Both the position numbers and the translations under genes were made by a program. Below, in pieces: positions 42,408 to 50,749 of a stretch of 64,000 nt of DNA. Numbering within the stretch: position 1 is the stretch's first letter; each line of letters opens with the position of its first letter. Under the pieces are notes generated by a model that worked only from the letters and a program-made list of their open reading frames with translations, was not told the DNA's origin and ran no database searches. Source of the stretch: Novosphingobium sp. CF614 (GTDB lineage Bacteria; Pseudomonadota; Alphaproteobacteria; Sphingomonadales; Sphingomonadaceae); assembly GCF_900113255.1 (NCBI RefSeq), contig NZ_FOOR01000007.1, positions 1 through 64,000 of the forward strand. The letters run 5' to 3'.

Positions 42408-43511
42408 ATGGCGCACTACAATCTCTCCGATCGCGGCCGCCGGCAGCTTGACAGCATGTTCACCGCCATCGCCCAGCTCAACGGCGCGCATCGCGGCGTC
42501 ACCCACCAGTTCGCGGTCGATCCCACCGCCGAACAGCGGCTCGAGGATCTGCAGCGCGAGCAGGTCGGCTTCCTGCAGCGTATCAACGTGATGGGCGTGC
42601 GCGACTTGGTCGGGCAGGTCATCGGCATGACCACCAACAACTTGATCGCGAGCCGCACGTCGCGCGCCAACCTGCCGCGCAAGCCGAAATATGTCGGCAG
42701 CCTGCAGGACCGCAAATACCAGCTCTACGCCACCGAGTTCGACACCTGGATGCCCTGGGAACTCATCGACGCCTGGTCCAAGTTCCCCGATTTCGCCCGG
42801 CGCTATGCCCGCCACGTCGCCACCTCGGTCGCGCTCAGCCGGATCATGGTGGGCTGGCACGGCGAAACCGCCGAGGCCGATAGCGACGCGGCCACCAACC
42901 CGCTCGGCGAAGACATCAATATCGGGTGGCTGCAAAAGCTTCGCCTGGAAAAGCCCACGCACGTCATGGGCCGCGCCATGGTCACCGCCGGCGGCGTCAC
43001 CACCGCCACGGGCGCCGCCGCCCCGATCTACATCGGCCCGGCTTCGGACGTCGCCGATGGCGACTACAAGAACATCGACGCGCTCGCCTACGAACTTATC
43101 TCCGGCATGCCCAGCTGGGCGCGCAGTTCCACCGATCATGTCGTGGTGCTCAGCCAGGACCTGGTCGACGAGAAGTATTTCCCGATGGTCAACCGGCCGC
43201 TCGCCGATACGATCGATGGCGGAAAATCGACCAGTGACCAGACGGTGTCCGATATCGTCATGTCGCAGAAACAGATCGGTGGCCGCCCGGCCGCGATCGT
43301 GCCGTTTTTTCCGGAAGGCACGATGCTGATTACGCCGCTGAACAACCTGTCCATCTACTACCAGGAGGCCTCCCGCCGCCGCTACATCCGCGACGAACCG
43401 GAAAACATGGCCGATCTGGTCGACTATAATTCCGTCAACGAAGGATACGTCTTCGAAGACACCGATTTCGCGGTCATGGCCGAGAACATCACCTTCGGCG
43501 TCCGCCCGTAA
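42408..43511 (+). CDS. N: Major capsid protein (P2 gpN-like)
   Basis: This 367-residue HK97-fold protein should form the icosahedral shell. Diagnostic segments are FAVDPTAEQRLEDLQREQ, FLQRINVMGVRDLVGQVIG, ALSRIMVGWHGETAEADSD and YYQEASRRRYIRDEPE near the end. P2 gpN has nearly the same length. The first ~30 residues probably are removed by gpO during maturation, as in P2. Confidence 0.95.
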   Translation: MAHYNLSDRGRRQLDSMFTAIAQLNGAHRGVTHQFAVDPTAEQRLEDLQREQVGFLQRINVMGVRDLVGQVIGMTTNNLIASRTSRANLPRKPKYVGSLQDRKYQLYATEFDTWMPWELIDAWSKFPDFARRYARHVATSVALSRIMVGWHGETAEADSDAATNPLGEDINIGWLQKLRLEKPTHVMGRAMVTAGGVTTATGAAAPIYIGPASDVADGDYKNIDALAYELISGMPSWARSSTDHVVVLSQDLVDEKYFPMVNRPLADTIDGGKSTSDQTVSDIVMSQKQIGGRPAAIVPFFPEGTMLITPLNNLSIYYQEASRRRYIRDEPENMADLVDYNSVNEGYVFEDTDFAVMAENITFGVRP

Positions 43512-43684
43512 TCGAGAGGCACGTAATACCCGAGAGGCGTTGACGGCGGTATCTGGCATCCGGGCCGGACCGCCTGAGCCCAGTGCATAGCAGGGAGGTG
43601 TGGGGACCTGCGCAAGCGCCCCATCGCCAGCGCCTGCGGCCGCCGCCGGATAGAGCGGCCACCCCATGCAGAGGAGAGCCCCGC

Positions 43685-44443
43685 GTGATCAGACCCTTCA
43701 AAAAGCACCAGCAGATGGTCCACGCCCTCCAAAGCGGCGCCTCGATCGCGGCCCAGTCTACCGCCGCTCCCCCCGAGCCCAGCTCCGATACCGAATCGGG
43801 CCAGGAATACGCGGCCCTGCGCGTGCTGCTGCATGACAATCTGCGCACCCTGTCGGACGTCCAGTCGATCGAGGCGCGCAACCCGATGAAGGTGGAGATG
43901 GCGAGGCACTTCGCCCCCTGGATCGAGGGCGCGCTGAAGGCCGGGGAACAAGGCCTGGCCGCGCAGGATGAAATCCTGGTCACCAATATGATCTGGGCGA
44001 TCGACTATCGCGATTTCGATTACGCGCTCACCCTCGCGGCCCATGTCCTGAAGTACAACCTGGTGCTGCCCGAACGCTACAAGCGCACCCCCGCCTGCTT
44101 CGTGGCCGAGGAGATCGCGACGATCGCCCTGGACCAGCACGAGGCGGTGTGCCTGGAGCACCTGATCCAGACCCGCACTCTGGTCGACGGCGCCGACATG
44201 CCCGACCCGGTCATGGCCAAGCTGCTGAAGGCGATCGGCCGCGCCTGGGAACGCCGCGCCGAATCGTTCGATGCCGCTGCCGACAATGCGCCGGCCGGCG
44301 GCAAGGCCGCCTACCTCGACGAAGCGCTGACCCAGCTCAAGCGCGCGTTCGAACTGGACCGGACGGTGGGCGTGAAAAAGGACATCGAACGCACCGAACG
44401 CGCGCTCAAGGCGGCGACGCTTGCCGCCGATCAGGATTTATGA
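43685..44443 (+). CDS. M: Terminase small subunit (P2 gpM-like)
   Basis: GpM recognises the packaging site and works with gpP. The 252-residue protein is mostly helical and shows RVLLHDNLRTLSDVQSIEARNPMK, MIWAIDYRDFDYALTLAAHVL and TPACFVAEEIA, typical of the GpM family. The start is a GTG at 43685 preceded by AGAGGAGA; the ATG-less frame opening at 43583 is not used. The 173 bp before it show no gene. Confidence 0.9.
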   Translation: MIRPFKKHQQMVHALQSGASIAAQSTAAPPEPSSDTESGQEYAALRVLLHDNLRTLSDVQSIEARNPMKVEMARHFAPWIEGALKAGEQGLAAQDEILVTNMIWAIDYRDFDYALTLAAHVLKYNLVLPERYKRTPACFVAEEIATIALDQHEAVCLEHLIQTRTLVDGADMPDPVMAKLLKAIGRAWERRAESFDAAADNAPAGGKAAYLDEALTQLKRAFELDRTVGVKKDIERTERALKAATLAADQDL

Positions 44444-44553
44444 ACCGCCCCACGGCGCTCGGGGGGCGGATGGCCTGACCGGCGGTCGCTTGCGGCCCGG
44501 CGGTCGAGCCATCCCCACCCCCCGAAAATCTGAAAATCTATAGGAGAAATGTG

Positions 44554-44763
44554 ATGACAATTTCCGTAAGAATCAGCGTCAATGGGAACTATAAGTGCCC
44601 CATCAGCTACAAGCAGGGCGATCGGGAAGAGAACCATGTCGTATCAGGATACGGTCGTGACACACCAAACGAACTCTATATTCATTTCTTCCACGGACCG
44701 GATGTAATGACTCTCAGTGTCGGCCCGGAAGAACCCGATAACGGCTCTGCCTCAGCCGATTAG
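44554..44763 (+). CDS. Small phage protein of unknown function
   Basis: A 69-residue acidic protein with AGGAG seven bases before its ATG, so it is probably translated. It is predicted to be beta-rich (ISVRISVNGNYKCPISY, ELYIHFFHGPDVMTLSV). I recognise no family. Its base composition is clearly less GC-rich than the genes around it, and P2 has no gene at this point between M and L, so it looks like an accessory insertion. Confidence 0.6.
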   Translation: MTISVRISVNGNYKCPISYKQGDREENHVVSGYGRDTPNELYIHFFHGPDVMTLSVGPEEPDNGSASAD

Positions 44764-44779
44764 AGGTTAACAGGCAATC

Positions 44780-45271
44780 ATGACCGGCCTGATTTCCTCC
44801 CCCGTCCCCGCGCCCGATCCGGAGGCGGCGCAGGTTGTCGCCGATGGCTGGTTCCCGCCGATCGCGCTCGCCGATGTGCGCGATCGGCTGCGCCTGGGCG
44901 AGGGCACCGTGTCCACCGCGCGGCTGACCGAGGCGATCGAGGGCGGCATGGTCCACGCCTTGCGCGAGCTGGCCCAGTGGCGCGCCGCCCGCGTGCTGGA
45001 CGGCGCCGGGGAACTGGCGGATGTGACCACCGACCAGCTCAACGGCCACAACTACGCGGTGCTGCTGTGGCAGCGGGTGGTGCGCTATTTCGCCGGCGCC
45101 GATCTCGCCGCCGATTACCGCGACGTGTCCGCCACCGACCAGGGGCTGGACCGCGCCGCCGAAAAAGACCTCACCAGCGACGAACTGCGCCGCCGCGCCC
45201 TTGCCGCCGTTGCCGACTTGCGCAGCATCGGCGGCGATCCGGTGGCGCGCAACCGGGTGGAGCTGATTTGA
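44780..45271 (+). CDS. L: Head completion/stabilisation protein (P2 gpL-like)
   Basis: GpL is a head-completion adaptor added to filled heads. The 163-residue protein shows VADGWFPPIALADVRDRLRLG and RYFAGADLAADYRDVSATDQG, matching GpL-family proteins, and keeps the P2 position between M and X. Its stop overlaps the start of the next small gene (TGATG). Confidence 0.88.
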   Translation: MTGLISSPVPAPDPEAAQVVADGWFPPIALADVRDRLRLGEGTVSTARLTEAIEGGMVHALRELAQWRAARVLDGAGELADVTTDQLNGHNYAVLLWQRVVRYFAGADLAADYRDVSATDQGLDRAAEKDLTSDELRRRALAAVADLRSIGGDPVARNRVELI

Positions 45272-45450
45272 TGGCCGCCGATCTCACCATGCTCGAAAAA
45301 CATGCGCTCGAACTGTCGGCTGAGCTGTGGAATGCGTTCATGGCTTTACCCGTCCAGCACGTCGACGATATCGCTGAATTTCGCCACAAGCTTCACGATC
45401 TTCAACGCATAGTCCTGTCACGTCCGGCGCATCGGACAATGCAGGAATGA
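45271..45450 (+). CDS. Small helical phage protein, unknown
   Basis: A 59-residue protein with stop/start overlaps at both ends (TGATG with L, ATGA with X), so it is a genuine member of the operon. It is helical: ALELSAELWNAFMALPVQHVDD and FRHKLHDLQRIVLSRP. Similar LPxxH-x-IH/LH-x-LQ-x-I proteins are common in phages of Alphaproteobacteria, but I know no function. It has no P2 counterpart at this position. Confidence 0.7.
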   Translation: MAADLTMLEKHALELSAELWNAFMALPVQHVDDIAEFRHKLHDLQRIVLSRPAHRTMQE

Positions 45451-45659
45451 CCACCGCCACCGCCCGCGCCGGCGAAACCATCGATGCCATCTGCTGGCGC
45501 GAGCTGGGCCGCACGCGGGACGTCACCGAACAGGTGCTGGCGCTCAATCCGGGGCTCGCCGCGCTGGGCCCGGCCTTGCCGGCCGGCACCACCGTGATCC
45601 TGCCCGAAGTCGCGCAGATCGCCCCGGCCTTGCGCGAAACCGTCAATCTCTGGGACTGA
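45447..45659 (+). CDS. X: Tail protein X (LysM-like)
   Basis: The 70-residue protein has the gpX pattern: a LysM-like ARAGETIDAICWRELGRT, VLALNPGLAALGPALPAGT and a closing ETVNLWD. GpX is an essential P2 tail protein, thought to act at the tail tip or baseplate. ATGA overlap with the preceding gene. Confidence 0.9.
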   Translation: MTTATARAGETIDAICWRELGRTRDVTEQVLALNPGLAALGPALPAGTTVILPEVAQIAPALRETVNLWD

Positions 45660-45671
45660 GAGACTGAAAGC

Positions 45672-46160
45672 ATGCGGAAGATCGATACCCTGCGCGCCGC
45701 GATCACCGCCGCCCTGCCGGAACTGGCGCAGAACCCCGATCGCCTGCGCATCTGGATCGAGCGCGGCGCCGCCCAGTGCCGGGACACCAGAACCGAGGCT
45801 TTCGGCTTCGCCTACCAGGCCAATGTCCTGATCGTCGAGATGGCCAGCGATATCGCGGTGCTGGCGCTGGCGATCTTCCGCTGGCAACGCGTCAACCAGC
45901 CCCACCTGCTTGCACCTGGCAAAGACGGCTTCAGTTTCGACGTCGATATCCTGGACAACAAATGCGCGGACGTGCTGCTGCAAATCCAGATCGAGGAGAA
46001 CGTTACCGTCACCCCGGTCGAGGGCGGCGGCTCGCAGCTCGCCTACCTGCCGGAGCCGGACCCGCTGTTTGACGACGATCTCGGCCTGGGCGATACCGAT
46101 CCGATCCCGCTGCTCACCGGCGTCGAGGTGGCCGAAGACCTGCCGCCCTGGGATGACTGA
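45672..46160 (+). CDS. R: Tail completion protein R
   Basis: GpR is a tail completion protein acting at the tail/head end. The 162-residue protein begins RKIDTLRAAITAALPELAQNPDRL and contains FAYQANVLIVEMASD and HLLAPGKDGFSFDVDILDNK, a clear GpR pattern. P2 places lysis genes between X and R; here they follow directly. Confidence 0.88.
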   Translation: MRKIDTLRAAITAALPELAQNPDRLRIWIERGAAQCRDTRTEAFGFAYQANVLIVEMASDIAVLALAIFRWQRVNQPHLLAPGKDGFSFDVDILDNKCADVLLQIQIEENVTVTPVEGGGSQLAYLPEPDPLFDDDLGLGDTDPIPLLTGVEVAEDLPPWDD

Positions 46161-46163
46161 TCG

Positions 46164-46646
46164 GTGGCGGAGGACCTGCGCGAACTGGAAGAATGGCTGG
46201 GCGGGATCGTCAATGGCCTGGAACCCGCCCGCCGCCGCCGCGCCGCGCTGAAACTGGGCCAGGCGCTGCGCCGCGCCAACCTGCTGCGCATCGCCGCCAA
46301 TGTCGAGCCCGAAGGCGGGGCGATGGCGCCCCGCAAGCCTCGCCTGGATCGCGGCGGCGGCCTGCGCGGCAAGGCCGGCGGCAAGATGTTCCGCCGCCTG
46401 CGCCTGACCCGTTCATGGAGAATTGCCGCCGACGCCGAAGGCGTGGAAATCGCCCCTGCCTCGGCCGCGATCGACCGCGTCGCCGCCGTTCACCATTTCG
46501 GCGAGACCGATACCGTCGGCCGCGATCGCAGGGGCGGCCGGATTCGCGCCAGGTATGCCGCCCGCCGCCTGCTCGGTTTCGCGGAACAGGACCGCGCGCT
46601 GGCGCTGGAAATCGCCGCCGCGCTGCTCGATCCCGACGCGTCCTGA
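46164..46646 (+). CDS. S: Tail completion/virion morphogenesis protein S
   Basis: The 160-residue basic protein (GTG start, 3 bp after R) has LEEWLGGIVNGLEPARRRRAA, then VHHFGETDTVGRDRRG and YAARRLLGFAEQD. The HHFG and AARRLLG blocks are typical of the GpS/virion morphogenesis family needed for tail-head joining. It closes the first rightward late block; the late motif copy 2 follows 16 bp later. Confidence 0.87.
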   Translation: MAEDLRELEEWLGGIVNGLEPARRRRAALKLGQALRRANLLRIAANVEPEGGAMAPRKPRLDRGGGLRGKAGGKMFRRLRLTRSWRIAADAEGVEIAPASAAIDRVAAVHHFGETDTVGRDRRGGRIRARYAARRLLGFAEQDRALALEIAAALLDPDAS

Positions 46647-46661
46647 TCCGGACAAGACCCT

Positions 46662-46678
46662 GTAGCACCGGCTCCTAC
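46662..46678. promoter_or_regulatory. Late motif copy 2 (before J)
   Basis: GTAGCACCGGCTCCTAC, identical to copy 3 at 55913-55929. It lies in the 69-bp gap between S and J, 37 bp before the J start. Confidence 0.55.
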
Positions 46679-46715
46679 CGGCCCACCCCCTTCCGCGCGC
46701 GCGGCATGACGGGCC

Positions 46716-47621
46716 ATGTCGGACGCCATGGTCGGTTCGATCGCCTCATCCTCCGCCGTCGATCTTTCGGCGCTGCCGCCGCCGGTCCTGGTCGCGCAGC
46801 CCGATTACGAGACGCGCCTGGCCGCGAAGCTCGCCGGCCTGATCGTGGCCTATCCGGCATTTTCGGCACTGGTCGAAAGCGACCCGGCCATGAAGCTGCT
46901 CGAATCGGACAGCTATGACGAGACGGTGCTGGCCCAGGCCTTCAACGACGCCGCGCGCGGCCTGCTGCTGGCTTTCGCCACGGGCGACAACCTCGACCAG
47001 CTCGGCGCGCTGGTGGACGTCGCGCGCCTCACCCTGACCGAGGCGACCGACACCGCCGCTGCCGTGATGGAAGGCGACACCGCCTTCCGCCGGCGCATCC
47101 AGATCGCCCCGCATGCCTTTTCGGTCGCCGGGCCTGACCTGGCCTATGTCTACCACGCGCTCTCCGCCGATCCGGACGTGGCGGACGCCACTGCCGTTTC
47201 GCCCAGCCCCGGGGAAGTGGTGGTGACGGTGCTCTCCGCCAGCGGCACCGGCGTGCCATCGCCCGAAGTAATCGCCGCCGTGGATACCAGGCTTCAAGGC
47301 CCGATCCGCCCGCTCACCGATCACGTCACCGTGCAGGCCGCGGCGCTGGTCGATTTCGCGGTGGAGGCGCAGCTTTACGTCTTCGCCGGCCCGGACCAGA
47401 CGCTGATCCTCGATACCGCGCAGGCCGCGCTCACCGCGCACCTCGCCGCCATCCGCAAGCTCGGCCGCGACGTCTCTCGATCGGCGCTCATCGCCGCGCT
47501 CCACGTCGGCAATGTCCAGCGCGTTGAGCTGCTGCAACCGGCGATCGATCTCGTGATCGATGACGGCCAGGTCGGCAACCCGACCTCGGTCTCTGTCACC
47601 ATCGCGGGGACCGAGCTGTGA
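46716..47621 (+). CDS. J: Baseplate assembly protein J
   Basis: GpJ forms the outer baseplate ring of P2-like tails. The 301-residue protein has LPPPVLVAQPDYETRLAAKLA near the N-terminus, then GLLLAFATGDNLDQLGALVDVARL and RRRIQIAPHAFSVAGPDLAY, all characteristic of the J family. It is followed by I with a GTGA overlap. V and W, which precede J in P2, lie 8 kb downstream here. Confidence 0.93.
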   Translation: MSDAMVGSIASSSAVDLSALPPPVLVAQPDYETRLAAKLAGLIVAYPAFSALVESDPAMKLLESDSYDETVLAQAFNDAARGLLLAFATGDNLDQLGALVDVARLTLTEATDTAAAVMEGDTAFRRRIQIAPHAFSVAGPDLAYVYHALSADPDVADATAVSPSPGEVVVTVLSASGTGVPSPEVIAAVDTRLQGPIRPLTDHVTVQAAALVDFAVEAQLYVFAGPDQTLILDTAQAALTAHLAAIRKLGRDVSRSALIAALHVGNVQRVELLQPAIDLVIDDGQVGNPTSVSVTIAGTEL

Positions 47622-48244
47622 GCCTGCTGCCCCCCAACGCCACTCCGGCCGAGCGCGCGCTGGAAAGCGCCATGCTCGCCGATATCGATCTGTCGGCGGT
47701 GGGCACGCTGTGGGATCCGGCTACTTGCCCGGCCGATGTCCTGCCTTTCCTGGCCTGGGGCCTCTCCATCACCCATTGGGATACCGACTGGAACGAGGCC
47801 GAGAAGCGCGCGGCCGTCGCCGACGCCATCCCGTTTCACAAGATCAAGGGCACCCGCGCCGCGGTGGAACAGGTGCTCGCCCGCTTCCATCCGCTCCTCA
47901 GCCTCACCGAATGGTGGCAGACTGACCCACCCCGCGCGCCGCATACCTTCGAAGTCCGCGCCCCGGCCGATATCGGCGCCACCTTCCTCACGCCCGAAAC
48001 CGCCGAAGCGATCATCCGCGATGTTGCCGCCGCCAAGCCGCTCCGCGCGCATTTCGATTTCGTGCAGGTGCTGGAAGCGCAGGCTGGGCTCTACATGGCG
48101 GCGGGCGGCATGACGGGGACCATGTACCGGTCCGATTACACGACCATGATCGACACGAGCCGTGACTGGTCGCTGGTCCTGCAAACCGAAGATGGCGAAC
48201 CGATCCTGACCGAAGACGGCCTCGATTACCTGGAGGATGAATAG
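47618..48244 (+). CDS. I: Baseplate/tail protein I
   Basis: The 208-residue protein shows LLPPNATPAERALESAM, FLAWGLSITHWDTDWNEAEKR and IPFHKIKGTRAAVEQVLA, the usual start of GpI-type tail proteins, which connect the baseplate to the fibres. The GTG start overlaps the J stop and its TAG overlaps the GTG of H. Confidence 0.92.
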   Translation: MSLLPPNATPAERALESAMLADIDLSAVGTLWDPATCPADVLPFLAWGLSITHWDTDWNEAEKRAAVADAIPFHKIKGTRAAVEQVLARFHPLLSLTEWWQTDPPRAPHTFEVRAPADIGATFLTPETAEAIIRDVAAAKPLRAHFDFVQVLEAQAGLYMAAGGMTGTMYRSDYTTMIDTSRDWSLVLQTEDGEPILTEDGLDYLEDE

Positions 48245-49605
48245 TGGCCGTCCATGTCCTCAAATTGACCGATGCCGGCCTTGCCGCCGTCCAGGCCGCC
48301 AGCGGCACCGATCCGGTTTCGATCATCGAACTCGGCCTCACCAACACGCCCTTCGATTACGCGCCCACGCTCGAGGCGCTTCCCGGCGAGTTCAAGCGGC
48401 TCGACGTGGCGAGCGGCGTGGCTGCCGCGCCCAACATCACCCACCTGACCGCCTACGACAACAGCACCGATGTCTGGACGGCCAGCGGGCTGGGGCTGTT
48501 CCTGGCGGATGGAACCCTTTTCGCGGTCCACGCCAGCGCCGATCCGGTCATGTCCAAGGTCGGGCTGGCCTTCGCGCTGCTGGCCTTCGACATCGCCTTT
48601 GACGCGGACCTCGCCGCCAACATCTCCTACGGCAACGCGATCTTCGCCTATCCCCCGGCGACCGAGGAAACGCGCGGCGTCGCCCGCCTCGCCACCCAGG
48701 AGCGCGTCGATGATCTGGCGGACGCCGGCGACGACGCCGAAACCATCGTCACCCCCAGGACATTGCGTTCGCGCCTGGCCGCGATGCTGGCGGCGATCAA
48801 CGCCAGCATCGCGGCCGTCATCGCCTCCCTCAATGCCGAAACGACGGCACGGACAGACGGTGACAATGCGCTGAACGCCGCGATCGGTGCCGAGGCCGCT
48901 ACCCGCGCCGCCGCCGACGATGTCCTGAACACGGCGATCGGCAACGAAGCGACGGCGCGGGCGGATGGTGACAGTGCGCTCAACGCCGCGATCGGCGCCG
49001 AGGCCGCTACCCGTGCCGCCGCCGACGATGCCCTGAACACGGCGATCGGCAACGAGGCGACGGCGCGGGCGGATGGTGACAGTGCACTCAACGCCGCGCT
49101 CGCCGCCGAAGCCACCGCCCGCACCAATGCCGACAATGCGCTTGCCGCCCACACTGTCACCGGCGCCGGCCTCGTCAGCGGTGGCGGGGCGCTTTCGACC
49201 AACCCGAGCCTCACCGTGAGCGCGGCGAGCGGCGCGCAGCTCCAGGCGGCGCTGGCCAACGACGTGGCGGTGACGCCCGCCGCGTTTGGGGCATTGCCGC
49301 GCGCGGACGGCGCCACCGCCTACGAGGTGCATCCCGGCGGCACGCTGATCCAGCGCGGCCAGCGTCGCACCACGTATACGACGCAGCAATCGGTGACGAT
49401 CACCTTCCCGATCGCCTTCGCCGACACCGATTACGATTTGCAGCTTACCCCAGTGATCCCTGCCGCCGGCAACTACGACAATTATTGCCAGGAGGTGGAT
49501 GGCACGCGCTCCACCACTGGCGTGCAGATCTATCTCCAGGACCCATCCAGCGGCGCATCGTCGAACCTGGCCGGCTTCAACTGGCGCGCGGAAGGGAGAG
49601 CCTGA
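48244..49605 (+). CDS. H: Tail fibre protein (P2 gpH-like N-terminus)
   Basis: The 453-residue protein should be a receptor-binding fibre. The N-terminal ~165 residues match the tail-collar attachment domain (LKLTDAGLAAVQAASGTDPV, IAYPPATEETRGVARLA-like segment). Residues ~205-300 are a helical repeat built from AE/NEATARADGD-ALN-AAIG units. The last ~110 residues form a beta-rich tip with VTITFPIAFADTDYDLQLTP, common in phage fibre tips. It uses a GTG start overlapping the I stop. Confidence 0.85.
   Translation: MAVHVLKLTDAGLAAVQAASGTDPVSIIELGLTNTPFDYAPTLEALPGEFKRLDVASGVAAAPNITHLTAYDNSTDVWTASGLGLFLADGTLFAVHASADPVMSKVGLAFALLAFDIAFDADLAANISYGNAIFAYPPATEETRGVARLATQERVDDLADAGDDAETIVTPRTLRSRLAAMLAAINASIAAVIASLNAETTARTDGDNALNAAIGAEAATRAAADDVLNTAIGNEATARADGDSALNAAIGAEAATRAAADDALNTAIGNEATARADGDSALNAALAAEATARTNADNALAAHTVTGAGLVSGGGALSTNPSLTVSAASGAQLQAALANDVAVTPAAFGALPRADGATAYEVHPGGTLIQRGQRRTTYTTQQSVTITFPIAFADTDYDLQLTPVIPAAGNYDNYCQEVDGTRSTTGVQIYLQDPSSGASSNLAGFNWRAEGRA
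48862..49077 (+). repeat. Two 108-bp direct repeats in the tail fibre gene
   Basis: Copies at 48862-48969 and 48970-49077 encode almost identical 36-residue units (one residue pair differs: DN/DS and V/A). A third, partial copy follows from 49078. The repeat encodes the coiled shaft and could lengthen or shorten by recombination. Confidence 0.85.
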
Positions 49606-50075
49606 TGGACCACGAAACATCACCTATCCTCTGGAGCCCGGGCACGCGCGGTTTCTACCTGCGCGGCATTTCCGCCGCGATCCCGGAAGACGCCCGGCCG
49701 CTTGAGCGTGACATCCACGCGTCCTTGCTCCACCAGCAGACTCAAGGCGCCACGATCGAGCCCTGCTCACGGACCGGACGTCCCCGCGCCCGCCATGAAC
49801 GGCTCAGCATCGCGGACCGCCGCGCCGCGCTCGCCGCCGCCGTGAAGAACGAGGCCCGCCGCCGCATTGATGCGGTGAGCCCCGCCTGGCGCCAGATCAA
49901 CGACTTGCGAGCGCCGAGCATGGCGGCCACCGAACGCTTCGCCGCGATCGATGCCATCCGCGCTGCCTCGGCCGCGATCGAGAAACTGCTAGCCGGCATG
50001 GCCGCCGCCAACCTCGACACTTTTCCCATCGCCGAACACCCGCTTTGGCCCAAATTCCAGGACTCCGTGGCATGA
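49605..50075 (+). CDS. Possible tail-fibre assembly or accessory protein
   Basis: A 156-residue protein that overlaps the H stop (TGATG) and the next gene (ATGA). The N-terminal half (PILWSPGTRGFYLRGISAAIPEDARPL) looks like fibre-assembly proteins that follow tail fibre genes. The C-terminal half is helical (RRRIDAVSPAWRQINDLRA, RFAAIDAIRAASAAIEKLLAG). Position and shape suggest a chaperone for fibre folding, but no family can be named with certainty. Confidence 0.65.
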   Translation: MDHETSPILWSPGTRGFYLRGISAAIPEDARPLERDIHASLLHQQTQGATIEPCSRTGRPRARHERLSIADRRAALAAAVKNEARRRIDAVSPAWRQINDLRAPSMAATERFAAIDAIRAASAAIEKLLAGMAAANLDTFPIAEHPLWPKFQDSVA

Positions 50076-50749
50076 CCAAGCTCAGCCTGATCCCGGCGGC
50101 GGCGGCGCTGATCGACTATGACGGCCGCAGCGTGGCCGACGTGCTGGCCCAGCTTGAATACGCCGGCCTGGCTATCACTTCGATGACGGCCGTCCCCGCG
50201 CAGATCGAAGCGGGCGGCAGCGCCGACGTCACTGTATCCTGGACCCTGCTCGGCACCCCGACCGGGCAGACCCTCGAAGGCGTCACCGTCGCGGTCGGCA
50301 CGCTGAGCAAGCTTTTTCCCGGCGTTTCGGCGGCCATCACTTATGACCTCTACGTCGAGGACACCGGCGCCCCGGGCGGGACCGCGAGCGACACCCGGCA
50401 GGCCAGCGTGGCCTGCCTGGACAAGGGCCATGCCGGCACCATCAACAAAACGGACGGCGCGACGCTGACCAGCGCCGAAGTCAACGCGATGGCGCAATCC
50501 TGGTTCGAAACCGGCTCGCTCAGCCGCACCCGCAATTTCACCACCGCGGCGGACGGCGCGATCTGGGTCTCTATTCCAGCGGCATTCGCCGATCCGGCAA
50601 CCTTCAAGGTGAATAACAATGTGATCGTGCCGGTCAAAACCACGCGGTCCCATACGACTGCAACCGGACAGGTCGTGGCTTATGACGACTTCCTGCTCAG
50701 CGATGTGATTTCGGCCGGCACGGCGATCGTACTGGAGATCATCGGATGA
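50072..50749 (+). CDS. Phage tail-region protein, unknown
   Basis: A 225-residue beta-rich protein beginning TKLSLIPAAAALIDYDGRSVADVLAQ. Internal VTVSWTLLGTPTGQTLEGVTV looks like an immunoglobulin-like sandwich. The C-terminal half has ARNFTTAADGAIWVSIPAAF-like strands. The ATG at 50072 overlaps the previous stop. It lies among fibre genes, so it is probably part of the adsorption apparatus; I do not recognise the family. Confidence 0.6.
   Translation: MTKLSLIPAAAALIDYDGRSVADVLAQLEYAGLAITSMTAVPAQIEAGGSADVTVSWTLLGTPTGQTLEGVTVAVGTLSKLFPGVSAAITYDLYVEDTGAPGGTASDTRQASVACLDKGHAGTINKTDGATLTSAEVNAMAQSWFETGSLSRTRNFTTAADGAIWVSIPAAFADPATFKVNNNVIVPVKTTRSHTTATGQVVAYDDFLLSDVISAGTAIVLEIIG

Noticed and set aside
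45271..45450. Anti-CBASS Acb2/Tad1-type hairpin protein
   Set aside because: Size and helical content are similar, but the LPxxH and LHDLQRIVLSRP pattern does not match the Tad1/Acb2 sequences I recall, so the name is not justified.
48862..49140. CRISPR-like direct repeats
   Set aside because: The repeats are in frame within a tail fibre gene and encode a coiled-coil shaft.
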